DNA of 64,000 nt, from contig NC_066513.1 of NCBI RefSeq assembly GCF_024679095.1, positions 7,034,041 through 7,098,040 on the forward strand, read 5' to 3'. Each line of letters opens with the position of its first letter. Within the stretch, counting starts at the first letter, position 1. The translations under genes and the position numbers were made by a program. Origin of the DNA: Eriocheir sinensis (taxonomy: Eukaryota; Arthropoda; Malacostraca; Decapoda; Varunidae). Positions 1 to 14,400 of the stretch are shown here, in pieces. The notes under the pieces are model-generated. The model made no database searches and was not told where the DNA came from. It saw only the letters and a list, made by a program, of their open reading frames with translations.

Positions 1-900
1 CAGAGTAAAGGCTAGTCAACAGGTTAATAATTCCTGCAGGAGTCCCACAGATCCACAGAATGTCTCAAAGTGCCTTATGATGCACTGAATCAAATGCGTT
101 TTGAGATCATCAAAGGCTTCAAGCAAGCCATGTCAAAATTCAAGTTGGCATTCCACAAGGATGCCAATTGCTAGGATCCGGTCAGTTGTTGATTAGCCAG
201 GCATGAACCCAAATTTCTCAGGTCTCTGAATTTTTAGCAGATGAGATCAAATTTGCATCAGCTGCAGATGAGCAAGCACACTGCCCGGCACATTGTTACA
301 TTCCTGTCAGTCCCCTTTCCCTTTCTAAACAGGGATAACCATCCCCTTTTTCCAGTCAAGAGAAATGGCACTGGACTGCCACACGCCTACACGGCCGACA
401 CAAATGCATGCACCCCATGGATCATAGTGCCATCCTTGACTTTCAGAATCTCCTCACTGATATTACAGATCCCAACTGCTTTTCCGCCCTTCAGCTTCCT
501 CACAGCCTCTCTCACCTCTGCCAGAGGATGGAGTTTCATCTGATGGTGGATCAGCAGCCACTACCTGCAACCCAGCCAGTGGGAGCTGTCAGCTTGGAGG
601 CTGTGCCAAGTACTTAACCCATTGATCCTGGTACCAATCTGCATCTGATACTATCTGCCCATCAGCCATTCGGAGAGTACTCATATGAGATATTGATTTG
701 GATCAGAGCTTCTTCAGAGGTCAAAAGGTAGGTCTAAGGTCATTTGCATTTAGACAACCCTCAGCATCCTCAGTTGGACTTCCGCCATACCTTTTCTCAC
801 CCCTCCTCTTGAGGGTTTTAATCCTTCATGACAGTGTCCTGTTTCACTCTGAGTTCCCAACCAGCCTGGCAGCATGACACTCCTATATATTCTCCAAGGT
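1..900 (-). pseudogene. Decayed non-LTR reverse transcriptase fragment
   Basis: Read on the minus strand, about 860 bases give a broken but recognisable RT N-terminal half. Near 690-630 lies a DGQIVSDAD block, then a VREAVRKLKGGKAVGICNIS segment near 530-455. An ISLDWKKGMVIP block and a GKGDRN stretch follow near 370-310, and FGFMPG near 210. This order matches the fingers region of non-LTR RTs, but the YADD palm lies off the window edge. Stops and frameshifts interrupt every frame, so it is dead. It runs off the left end, and its upstream side is cut by element F1 at 1019. The clade is unresolved; an arthropod RTE- or R1-like element would fit. Confidence 0.6.
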
Positions 901-2451
901 CTCCCTCAAAGTAAATTTATTCCTAGATCCTGGATGCTCTCCAGTGCACTCTTCGGCAGCTTTCAGTTTCACTTTTAAGTTTCCCACAACTCTCCAGGGT
1001 CCTCCAGAGTAACAAGTACAGTAAACCCTTTCGTATCCAGGTTAATAGAGCCACGGGGGCACCCGGATATTGGAAAAACCCAGATATGGTGTAGGTTAAG
1101 TCTACGGACCTGAAAATCAAACTTTCAATAATGGCCTGCCATAAAGGCAATGACAGAGTACTGCATAGGTGCTTCTGTCCATACTCATACTATGGTGTGC
1201 CCCATGACTATGTAGCAGTCAGTCTGCACCAGGGAGTAATATGCCCGCGATTGATGTGCTCCGGACGCTGAGAAAAGGGTTCAAGCAGCATCGTCACAGT
1301 TAGCACTCGTGGCAATCTGTCCCTGGCTTATCGCAGTCCTGCTGCACCTTGGGGGGATCTGTTACTTGGGATTCGGCAATTAAGCGCGACAGCCTCAGCC
1401 GCTAACCCATTGCTGGGGTGCCTAGCCCCATGTACACAGGCAGCAGCTAATGTTCCCCTGCCTGGCCAATCACAGCAGCGGGGCCTGGACCCAACCCAGA
1501 AAAGCCCAGGTATTTGTGGCAGCTTAACCGCCCAAGTCTGCACCATCGTGTTTACCACGTAGGCTTTCTAGCAGACCCAGCACTGCCACAAGAAACTTTT
1601 TACAGGTCCAGTTTTACAAAACTTTAAGGCCGATCGCTCTGTGCAGTTCTTAGGTGAGCACCCGCGGCTTTATCACTGCGTAGCTGCATTAGCAACCTCA
1701 TGACTACGAGCACTGCGGGCTTTACCACCCAGGTCAATCAGAAGGCATACCAGAGCGATACCCGAAGCGGTCCGGGCTGGCAACGAGCATCAAGTGCTCT
1801 AAGCAAGCTTCCATACGCATGCCCGGGCAGGCACCACAGGGCGCTACCCTTTTAAGCCCAGCAATGAACCCGAAGGCCCACAGACTCCGGACAAGTACGC
1901 CAGGCCGCCCCTCTCTGAGTGTGAGTGGGGAGGATAACCAAGGAGTCAATGACAACCTGGCGCATCCGCTTACGCGGTGATCTGTGGCTGTTTAGTTACA
2001 CTGTGTTGCCCTTGCGAGCCAGGGGGGCGGGTACCCCCTGCACAGTGCATCCAACGGGACCACGGGGAGGCCAGCCACAAAAAGTAACCACGATTTACGA
2101 CCAGCCCGCACCTCCAGATCGGGCTGGCCCACAGGACTCCCGAACCCCTGCGGGCCCCTTTACTCGCCTTACCGTAAGCATGGTAAAATCCTTCTTTCAC
2201 ATGTTGGACCGGAGGCGGTACTGATCCGCATTTCTTATTCCGCCCTCACTCCCACAGGAATGCTAGCGGACCCGCACGCGTTCTCCACGGGGATGGAGCC
2301 CTGCTCACCTAGTCCAGTCTGGATTTATGCAGTCATCAAGGGTTAAGCTAGGGTTCGCACTGTATGTTTCATTTAACCCTTACATTACGGCGATCGTATA
2401 TATAAGTGCGCTACCACACACCACACAAGTACGGGGATCATAGGGTGATGT

Positions 2452-3681
2452 GGTCAAGACCCGGACAGTAAAGTGAATAATATTCATAAAAAAAAAAGTT
2501 ATTGAGCTACAGGAGAGATTTTGTGCTTAAAAGAAAGCTTAACTAATTCCCCATCTTATGCTATGAGTTTCATATCTGTAGATATCATAGTATTGGTTTT
2601 ACAGCCGTTTTTAAAATCCAGAATTCTCTGTCCGGGTCGAGACCGCGTGTTCACGCACCAGACGGGTTAAAGTCTCAACCAGACGGATGTTTTGGTCCAC
2701 CAAAACACACTTACACCAATGTTTTATATTTTTCTTACTAAGAACATCCAGAACATGACACTGAAAGGTGGAATAAAACAATTGGTAGCAAAATATCAAT
2801 GTAATAAAAAATATATATGATAAAAAAAGGTAAATTAATTCCTTAAAACTAACCCCTTTTTCTTTCGTATGTTAATATATAGTATTAATATTGGTTTTAG
2901 GTTAAAATGAGAGTGATTGACAGAGTCATTTAAAAAAAAAAAAAAAAATCCTTCTTATACCTCCGTGTTCTCGACTCGGACATCACGTGCACACTGTCCG
3001 AGTCGAGACCACGCACATCATTTTTTTTTAAATTCGTAAAAAATATAAACAATTGGCCTAGGTTAAATATTTCAATTTGGAGAAGTAAACACTAATGGGG
3101 GGCACATATTAATGCTAAAAATAATTCACTTCCATCAATAAAACACTTCGAAAAATCACTCGATATTTAGCCGTGGCAAACACCCATTTCCAGCCTTTTC
3201 CATGGCTTTATCTCACATATGGTACATTATGGTTGTAAGAACTATGCAATCATTCACTTTTTAATTGGTTTTTCCAGTACACTTAATTTGCATGAATTGT
3301 CAAAAATTGTCCGAGTCGAGAACACGGCATAATTTTGTTTAGCGGGCACCCCAAACGAGTCCATTGTTGTTTAGGCACTCCGTATTATCACTGATTTTAT
3401 GCCAATATGGCTATATTACATAACAAAACTTATCACAAGTTGATCACGCCTTATTCGTGGTCATGGCACAATATATCCTGATGCCGAAAATTAAGATCGC
3501 GACCTCTTAAAATCGAAATTCTTACCATGCTTACAAGCGGAGCGTCGGCGGGGAGGTTTGCAAATGGCGTCTAGTTAGGACCGCCCTCCCTCATACGTCA
3601 TAGCTCTGACGTCATCCTAGGCTCGATCGTTCATTGGTTAATCAAGACTGTCCGGGTCGAGACCTTGTCCGGGTCGTGACC
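2452..3681. promoter_or_regulatory. Cluster of seven 16-mer sites, consensus TGTCCGRGTCGAGACC
   Basis: Sites are at 2452-2467 (minus), 2629-2644 (plus), 2969-2982 (minus), 2995-3010 (plus), 3308-3323 (plus), 3649-3664 (plus) and 3666-3681 (plus). The pair at 2969/2995 forms a perfect 14-base inverted repeat, and the last two are adjacent just upstream of the TATA box. Dispersed copies upstream of a transposase start suggest binding sites for the transposase or a host factor. The function is inferred. Confidence 0.55.
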
Positions 3682-3690
3682 ACACGACCC

Positions 3691-3699
3691 TATATATAA
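3691..3699 (+). promoter_or_regulatory. TATA box upstream of the PB1 ORF
   Basis: The sequence CTATATATAA lies about ten bases after the last 16-mer site and about 165 bases before the ATG at 3861. A short upstream ORF of 19 codons starts at 3758. The spacing suits an RNA polymerase II promoter; no start-site motif was assigned with certainty. Confidence 0.4.
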
Positions 3700-3860
3700 T
3701 CATCACATTCTACACTCCCTACATTTCAAATATAACGCCACTTCTTGACTCAGAAGAATGGTGGAGGCATCTGGCATCCGTACACACACTCATTCGTCTC
3801 AGCGCGCAGCCAACTGAAGGCCACAGATCATTTTCCACTTTTGTTCGGAATACATCTGGC

Positions 3861-3986
3861 ATGTCTCGTGACGCGTCAAGCAGTTCCTCTGCTCCAGGCG
3901 GAAGTAAAGCGCGGGTGAATCAAAGTGACAGTGACTCTGATGACTGCTATGGTAGTGACATTGACAGAAGAGGGAGGGGCATGTAG
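3861..3986 (+). pseudogene. Truncated transposase N-terminus in PB1
   Basis: This 41-codon reading frame starts with MSRDASSSSS and contains an acidic QSDSDSDDCYGSDID segment before a stop at 3984-3986. Ser-rich and then Asp-rich low-complexity starts are usual in piggyBac-type transposases, and the TTAA ends agree. The frame stops just before the (GA)n tract where copy A begins, so the catalytic DDD domain is missing. It is too short to prove family membership alone. Confidence 0.35.
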
Positions 3987-3987
3987 G

Positions 3988-4015
3988 TAGAGAGAGAGAG
4001 AGAGAGAGAGAGAGA
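3988..4015. repeat. (GA)n microsatellite at the 3' end of copy A
   Basis: About 14 AG units. Read on the minus strand this is the (TC)n tail of retrotransposon copy A. Confidence 0.9.
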
Positions 4016-6713
<2,698 letters not shown>

Positions 6714-7222
6714 TGTGGGGTGCTTCCACGTGACACGTCACGGCCATGAGAAAATGCGCAATATTTTGGGCTGTCATAACCGTTTCCACCTCTTTTAAAT
6801 GTCTAAATTTTCCCCGTGCACAGCATCCAGAGAATTATCTTGCCACCCGTACTCTACGGGTTAAACAGTCCTTTGACACTCCTGCCATTTAAACCTGCAA
6901 TGCTTTGACTCTCGTCACTTCGATATGGTCTGAAGCGCTTGGCAAGAATGTTTACGTGCCAGTTGTACTTACGAACACACAGCTTTCCTCACCTTCGCAC
7001 CAGGACATCAATATCATTGCTACGTGCAAGCTGGGGCGCGGCTTACGGGCGCAGTACGCCACCCGGACAGAGCTTAGAGGCATCATGCAGGCAATTTGAA
7101 GGACTTTTGGCGGCGTGCGACAATTTTTTAAAATTTTTTGGAAAAAATAAAATATTTTTTAAAACTCTCGGATACGGGCGAGGTCGCATACGGTGCACCC
7201 GGATAACTGAGGGTTTACTATA

Positions 7223-7659
7223 CTTCAAACTGATTTGAGATTGTCACAGCACACTCCTGAGCATATGCCTGGTCCCTTAGTTTTTCAAGATGGATCCCCA
7301 TAGGGTTGCATCTTGAGATATTTTAGACAGTTTTGGAACATGTTTGTGGTCAGTCACAAAGAACTGAGCACTCCCAAAAAAACTACAGTTCTGGAGCATC
7401 CTCTAACAAGTATTAACTAGGATGTGATCGACTCCTTTGCCACACCAGCTGGATTGTATAGTTACTATTTCTGGAACCCAAATGCTAGACTTTTTACACT
7501 TGGAAAAAAAAAAATTGCGACTTTTCACTCCCTTGAGATCAAGGTCTTTTTGGATGATTTTGCAATCATCAATAATTTTTTCAGAATTCTAGCAATAAAT
7601 CAGATAAATATGCCAAGTGGTTTTGAGAAAAAATAGTCACAAAGTAAATGTTAAAGATA
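7223..7659. other. No gene recognised
   Basis: AT-rich sequence between element F1 and the minisatellite. No ORF with family features was seen. If the cyclase model is right, this is intron downstream of exon 7950-7850. Confidence 0.4.
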
Positions 7660-7830
7660 TGAAATTCAACTTCTCTTGCTGCATATATGAACTATCACAA
7701 TGAATTTCAACTTCTCTTGCTGCATATATGAACTATCACAATGAATTTCAACTTCTCTTGCTGCATATATGAACTATCACAATGAATTTCAACTTCTCTT
7801 GCTGCATATATGAGTATGAACTGTCACAAA
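7660..7830. repeat. 41-bp minisatellite, four copies
   Basis: Units begin at 7660, 7701, 7742 and 7783, each close to TGAATTTCAACTTCTCTTGC plus a 21-base remainder. The period is exactly 41. The array ends about 20 bases from the splice donor of the cyclase exon. Confidence 0.9.
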
Positions 7831-7849
7831 GGCACAGCACCATACATAC

Positions 7850-7950
7850 CCTTGACTGTTTGTAGCTGATGTACTTGTCTTCAGTGCTACCCAAAAACTC
7901 ATTGCTCACATCTTTCTTCAAGAAACCATGGATGAAGTAGCTTTTAAGCC
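7850..7950 (-). CDS. Adenylyl cyclase exon, end of the C1 catalytic domain
   Basis: Read on the minus strand, a pyrimidine tract and CAG (7953-7951) precede the exon, and GTATGT (7849-7844) follows it. The exon is 101 bases: two bases complete a glycine codon, then 33 codons. It opens GLKSYFIHGF and ends with EDKYISYKQSR. The GLK-[ST]-Y-[FL]-I block closes the first catalytic domain in membrane adenylyl cyclases (for example GLKTYLI in type 9 enzymes). The enzyme converts ATP to cyclic AMP at the plasma membrane under G-protein control. The entry phase (1) matches the exit phase of the exon at 53094-52917, which ends EHK plus one base, giving a continuous EHKGLKSYF join. No further downstream exon was found in this window. 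Confidence 0.75.
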
Positions 7951-8030
7951 CTGAAAAAAACAAAATCATGAAAAATTTAACATGAATTTAACTCTATAAT
8001 GACAAACGTCTACAGTATAGCACTACAGTA

Positions 8031-8653
<623 letters not shown>

Positions 8654-8655
8654 TA

Positions 8656-9153
8656 TATCCTAATAATAATACATTTTTACATTTTCTTATCTACATTTGG
8701 CCATCTACCTATTCTATATGGGAGTGTTGGTACTGATCCTGTTATATGGAAGTAAAATACTTGTTTGGCATGAGGCAAACTATGAAACAAATATGGCACC
8801 CCAGATTTGATGCACATAGGAATGAAAAACAGGAAGGTGTGGGATACAGTGGGTTATGAATTTTGGTGCTAAATATATTGGTACTATACAGCATCAATTA
8901 ACTGAAAATCACTAAAATGTTGACATTAAATGTAAAATGGTGTAACTGTTTCTAAGCATATACAATTTTACCTTGTTTGTAAATATAAAAACACAATTAA
9001 AAACTGCAGTACCTATGATTCTGTACACAGGAAAGTTGGTAACTAAATGGTGCCTGAGAAACCTTGCCAATTACAAATAATTAAAACAATATGAAAAACG
9101 TGAACTAGAACCAGAGCCTCCATGAGTCAACATTTTTTCGCTTATTTGGTGGC
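8656..9153. other. No gene recognised
   Basis: AT-rich, apparently low-copy sequence with no long ORF, TIR or tandem repeat that I can see. It is probably ordinary intron sequence. Confidence 0.4.
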
Positions 9154-9808
9154 TTAACCCTTTCATTGCTAAACGCTGCGTTGCAAGCATAGCATCAAAC
9201 AAATCGCCTAACGCTGCAGTGAGTGTTATGCGTGTTGCTGGTGGTAACGGCTTCGCCTGCGAGCTCCAGCCGCACTCAAATCTCCCGAGTGTGAAAGTGT
9301 TCCAACATTAATTCTCACAACACAGGATTGCCAATTGAGTGGGTTCTTCACTAAATTTGGTGAAAAATCATATCAGCCCAGCGCAGCAAATCTACGGACG
9401 GGTAATCGGTGGATGTTTTTGCCCAATATAGCGGCATTTTTGCATAGCTTCACCTATCACCGACTGATTTTTTGACCAAATAGTTGTAAATAATGCAGTT
9501 GGCAATACTCCCTTGCCAGAATCTGAAGGAGAGATGTCCACAGTTCTCTCAATATGGCTGATCATCCCGCACGCACTGACGTAAGTGTTAACATTCAACA
9601 CTCCCTGAACGTGCACGTACGTTTGCAAGAGAGGCATACATAACCGACTCCTATAGATCTGGACCTCCTCTTTCTGATGGTGTTTTTGGTTTTTAGCTGT
9701 GATGAATAGTTTTTGAGATACAGAGGTTAAAAGAGACCCCCCATTGGGCTGCCTGACTGCGCCTGAGGGGATAGTCGTGTCCCGTTCCACGCGCAAGGAA
9801 CGGGTTGA
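9154..9808. mobile_element. TTAA MITE M1, copy 1
   Basis: It starts TTAACCCTTTCATTGCTAAA and ends CAAGGAACGGGTTGA (TTAA mutated to TTGA). Copies 2 (20335-20971) and 3 (29201-29820) are colinear over the full length. Copy 3 shows the exact TTAA target site. It is non-coding and fits a piggyBac-mobilised MITE. Confidence 0.8.
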
Positions 9809-10039
9809 AACCTTGTTGCTTTGGTACTATCTTGCATCGTATGTTTAGCGAGGTTCTTCCCAACATGATACCCACGTTTTGGTGCTGTTTTCCTTCCACT
9901 ATGAGGTTTATTCCTGTCATCATTCTCACCCCCATTGCCCCCATAATGGTAAAGGACTTTGACGTCACAGTTTGTCAAATGCAAGAATGTGGTCGCCAAA
10001 TATGATTCAGTGTTTTCTGGGGGAGTCACATGTTAGATA
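9809..10039. other. No gene recognised
   Basis: A 100-codon minus-strand frame (10029-9727) overlaps M1 copy 1 and shows no motif I know. It is treated as chance. Confidence 0.35.
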
Positions 10040-10728
10040 GCGTTTAACAGAGGTGGGCAAGTGCGGTACTTAGTGCAGTAGTGTGGCAGTACCGCATCAC
10101 AAAAAAAGTACCGCACTACCGCAAACTTTCTGAAAATACCGCACTACCGCGGACCGCACAAAAAAATCCTGCGGTACTTTTTCCGGTACTTAGAAAACCA
10201 TCGAAGACATTTGCAGCGCAGCATGCTCACAGATTTTTTCAGTGAATCGGACTCAATCAATCAATCGGTATCAGTCATCAGAATCAGTGATTCAATCATT
10301 CTGACTTTTCAGTTATTGTTCAAAATTAAATGCTAAATGAATAACTCGGAGTAAATCTGTTCATCACTCAACCCAAGGCAGCGCGCCATGACTGCCTCTG
10401 ATGATGACTGTAGACTACATGGCAGTGTACAACAGTACAAGCAAGTACTAACATGATCACCGCTCATGTCCCGTACAAATTTTTCTTTGATGCATAACAT
10501 AGTACATAGTACTACTACTACGTACTACAGTACACTCTAGAGTTTCGCGCTCTTCGAGTTTCGCGGTGAGTCCTAAATTCTTACCATCCCGACTTTCGCA
10601 CATTATCACCCAGAGTTTTGCGCTGCTTTGACATGTATGGGTCACGCCTACTTACCATTGGCGTCATGCACACTACTTTAAAAGGTAGTATCACACTGGA
10701 CATTTTCCTCCAAACATTTTGGCTATGG

Positions 10729-10729
10729 C

Positions 10730-10757
<28 letters not shown>
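10729..10757. repeat. (GA)n in P1(d)
   Basis: About 14 units. The same tract in P1(c) is occupied by CR1-like copy D. Confidence 0.9.
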
Positions 10758-10760
<3 letters not shown>

Positions 10761-10959
10761 ATTAACACGTTAACCTCGTTTGAACTTCCCGCCGCCTCCT
10801 CCCTGTCACATTTGGTTCAACTCGGCGCAGCCTCAATACCATGCGAGCCCCCGACTCGAGAGGAGGTGTGTAGCTTCACTCTGGTTATGAGCCGCTCTCA
10901 TGAAAGGTGAGATAGAAAGGATGAAAACAAGGAGAAAAGAGAAGGGCGTGGGGAGGAAG

Positions 10960-11139
10960 GGTCAGAAAGGAGAGTCAGGTCAGGGCTTTGGTCAGGACAT
11001 GACCTGACTCAGGTCAGGGCTTTGGTCAGGACATGACCTGACTCAGGTCAGGTCATGTAAATACCTGTCACACACACACACACATAAGGTGAAATGAGAA
11101 GGATGTGGGGAGGATGGGGCAGAAAGGAGAGTCAGATCA
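10960..11139. repeat. GTCAGG / GGTCAGGACATGACC minisatellite of P1
   Basis: Two copies of a palindromic GGTCAGGACATGACCTGACT unit, then (CA)n. It is followed by a purine-rich GTGGGGAGG block. The same block, in various lengths, occurs at 18423-18780, 38480-38850, 44590-44870, 45326-45400 and 50610-50690. These mark pieces of P1 copies. Confidence 0.75.
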
Positions 11140-11432
11140 GGGCCCGTACCTTCACGAGGTATTAACTTTTACTGTTAAAGTTACTATCAAAGTTAATAGT
11201 TTCAATTTATTAAGAGTAAAAGCTATCCTCGTCAACTTTGAGTGTAAGTATTAGCAAATCCTGGCTACTATTATCTTCTTCTTTATGGCGGGCTCGTTGC
11301 TAAGGACGCCTCCATGCAAAACATAAACATCCAACATGAATTAAGTAAATATTTCAAAAGAAAAATAAAGGAAAGATGTATAAATGTACAACAAAAACAT
11401 AATAAATGGCAAACACAAGAAAATATTGAGTT

Positions 11433-14400
11433 TTGTGGCAGATAGAAGCAGCCTCAAAGGCTGTTTTTACTCCGTCACTTGTCAATAAACTTATCTCCCC
11501 TCCTGCGTCACAACTTGCTCTGCTGAAATTACCGCACCATAACCACGTCATCTGCCCCAATGATCTACGGGCCGGAGAACCAGCGCAGAAAAGGAGTAAG
11601 TTTAATTGGTCGCCAGATGAAACGGTCTTCTTACATCAAATTCATGAAAAAAGACGTATAATCAGAGGGTGTTATGGGAAGAGTATCACCCCTGAGGATA
11701 AGAAGAGAGCGTGGACTGAAGTGGCAGGAGCTGTAACAAGGTTGGTAATCACATATTCTTGGTTCAATCAGCTTACAAACTAACCTAACCTAATCAATTG
11801 GGTATTTTTTGCATAATAACACAACCACTGACCTTCCAAACAGAACATACCTTTTCATTCTGTATCTGAATAGTTTCATTATGACCATTTCTGCCACAAC
11901 CCCCTCTCCATCAACAACCTAACATAACTAAACCTAACCATGCCAAACCTGCCCCGTCCTACCGAGCACATCCTAACTTAACATGCCAAGTTTGTTGGGG
12001 GGGAAGAGGGGGTTGGTATTGATAGTTAAGGCATATTTGCCCTTTTTTTATTTATTTCTATTTGTTTATTATTTTCTTTTATTGGGGTGGGGGGGGGGAT
12101 GCTAGGCATGCCAGACTATATGACTTTATGTCAAGACTATATGGGAATAGGTAGGTTTTGTGAGAATGGTAAAGTAAGATTAAAATAGTATATTTATAGC
12201 ATTGGTCAAACAGATTATGGTGATATAATGTTAGATTGGAATGTACTCAAGATAATGAAATTAAGGTTAACGCTTTTATTTTTTTTGTTACATATTCACA
12301 TATCCATGATTCAAGTAACTTGTAAACTAACCTAACCTCGTCAAATGGGTATTTTTGTATACAAACACAACCACAGAGTTTCCAAACAGGACATACTTTT
12401 TCCTACTGCTTCATGTGAATAGCATCATCATGACCATTTCTGCTGCAACCCCCACTCCCTCAACAATCTAACATAACTAAACCAACTCCTGCTAAACCTG
12501 TCCAACCTAACACGTCCTAACCTAACATGGTAGGTCCCCAAGTTTGTTAGGGTGGAAAGGGGGTTTAGTATAAGATAGTCAAGTCATATTTACCTGTTAT
12601 TTTATTTATTCCTTATTTAGATTTTTTGGGGGGGTGGGTTGGGCATGCCAGACTCTCAACACTTTTACAAGTATTTTATGTTAAGACCAGAGCTGGGACT
12701 ACCGATTGACATTTGGGATCGGTACTACCGGCGGTAGATTACTGCTACCGATACCGATCATTCGGTATTTTGAAGAAACTACCGAATACCGCTACCGATC
12801 GCATGATTGGCAGTCAATCGGTATCGGTAGATTGAAAAAGCGAGCGCGGGACTTTTTTGTTAAGACTTAAGAGAAGACGACCCCGGCAAAATGAAACGGA
12901 CAAGTTTCAACACGTTCGAGCGCATCTATGGGAAGCAGTTAGCAGGAAATTCCAGGTATTACTTTGACGTCATCACGCTTAGCCAATCACCGGCCGGTCT
13001 GGGCGTTCTCAGCCAATCAGAGGCAGCCACGACCTAGCAGATTCTCGCTCCCGCCAAAAGTTTTGGCGGAGCCCCTCTGTTTGGCCTGCCGACGCGAGTA
13101 GCCTACACCTCGCTCTAGCTCCTACGCTCTCGACAACGTGCTCAGCCTCATCGCCTAGTGTTTTAAGTGGCAGTGTTTTTAAGTCCACCCGCCGTGGCAG
13201 CACTTAATCGTTTTGTGATTTTAACTTTTCAAGTGATTTTCCTTTTTTAAACTTTATTTTACATTAAAAAAGTTTTGATCAAGTCAGTGAACTATTTAAT
13301 CATATTGTTACGAACCAAAGGTTAGGATATGCTGTGTGTTGAGTGAGTGTTTTGTATGTGGCGCGGCGGGGCCCGTGTGTAGGAGTGTGTGAACCCTGTA
13401 AGAGGGACGCGGCAGAGTGAGGCTAGTCACGTAAGCCAGTGTCACGTGTGAGGCAGCGTGGGGGAGAGGTGAGGTGTGGAGGCAGCGTCTCCTTCCCCCT
13501 GTGGACTTGAGGACGTGTCCTGGGCAGAGGCCATGGGAGTGAGGCTCTGTTAGGTTAGGCTCCAAATTGATGACACAAACTTAATCGTACTTGTAAACTC
13601 ATTGCTTACTGACTACTTCTATGGCTTTCAAGCTTTCTATAACCTCTGTTAGAATTAATTTCACACAACACTTCCTGCCAATCTATTCTGTGCCAGTGTG
13701 CTTACAAACACGCTTACCTTTATATTGTCAAATTGGCTCAGACTTAAGTGAACAGAGTATAGTCGCCATCAACATGAGGAGGTTCCTGACCAGTAGCCCG
13801 GTCCCCGGCCCGAAATAAGAGAGAAATAACTTAAAAAGTGTGTTATGGGCCTTTAAAAGCATTTTTTTATTATATAATTATAGAGTTTTTTAATCTACCG
13901 ATACCGAATCTATACCGATCGGTAGATTTCTGAAAAATCTACCGATCTACCGATACCGATTGGACGCGGCTCACTACCGACTACCGATACCGGTGGTAGA
14001 TTTTTTCTACAGAATCCCAGCTCTGGTTAAGACTATATCGGAATAGGTAGATTTGATGAGAATGGTAAAGTAAGATTAAAATATTATTTTGATAGCATTG
14101 GTCAAACAGTTTCTGGTGATATAATGTTAGGTTAGAAGTACTCAAAAGAATGGAATTAAGATTAATGCTCTGAAATTTTTTGTATAGCTGTATTGTGTAA
14201 TATCATCCTACTTAGAGAAAAGCATTTTAGAAAAGTAGGTAATGAAAAGTAGTATTTATGGCCATGTTCATAACAACTAAAAAGTTAATGTCTTATGATG
14301 CATGTAAATAAAATATTGGTACTGATTTAGCTTTCCATCACAGTATGTATTAAATGTTATTGGAGAAGGTATGGGAAATAAATAGCATGCCATAGTGAAA

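Noticed and set aside
11354..11560. Minus-strand 68-codon ORF
   Set aside because: It overlaps exon 1 of the Myb gene antisense and shows no motif.
13308..13565. 85-codon minus-strand ORF in hAT1
   Set aside because: It has no BED finger or hAT dimerisation motif and lies in non-autonomous sequence.
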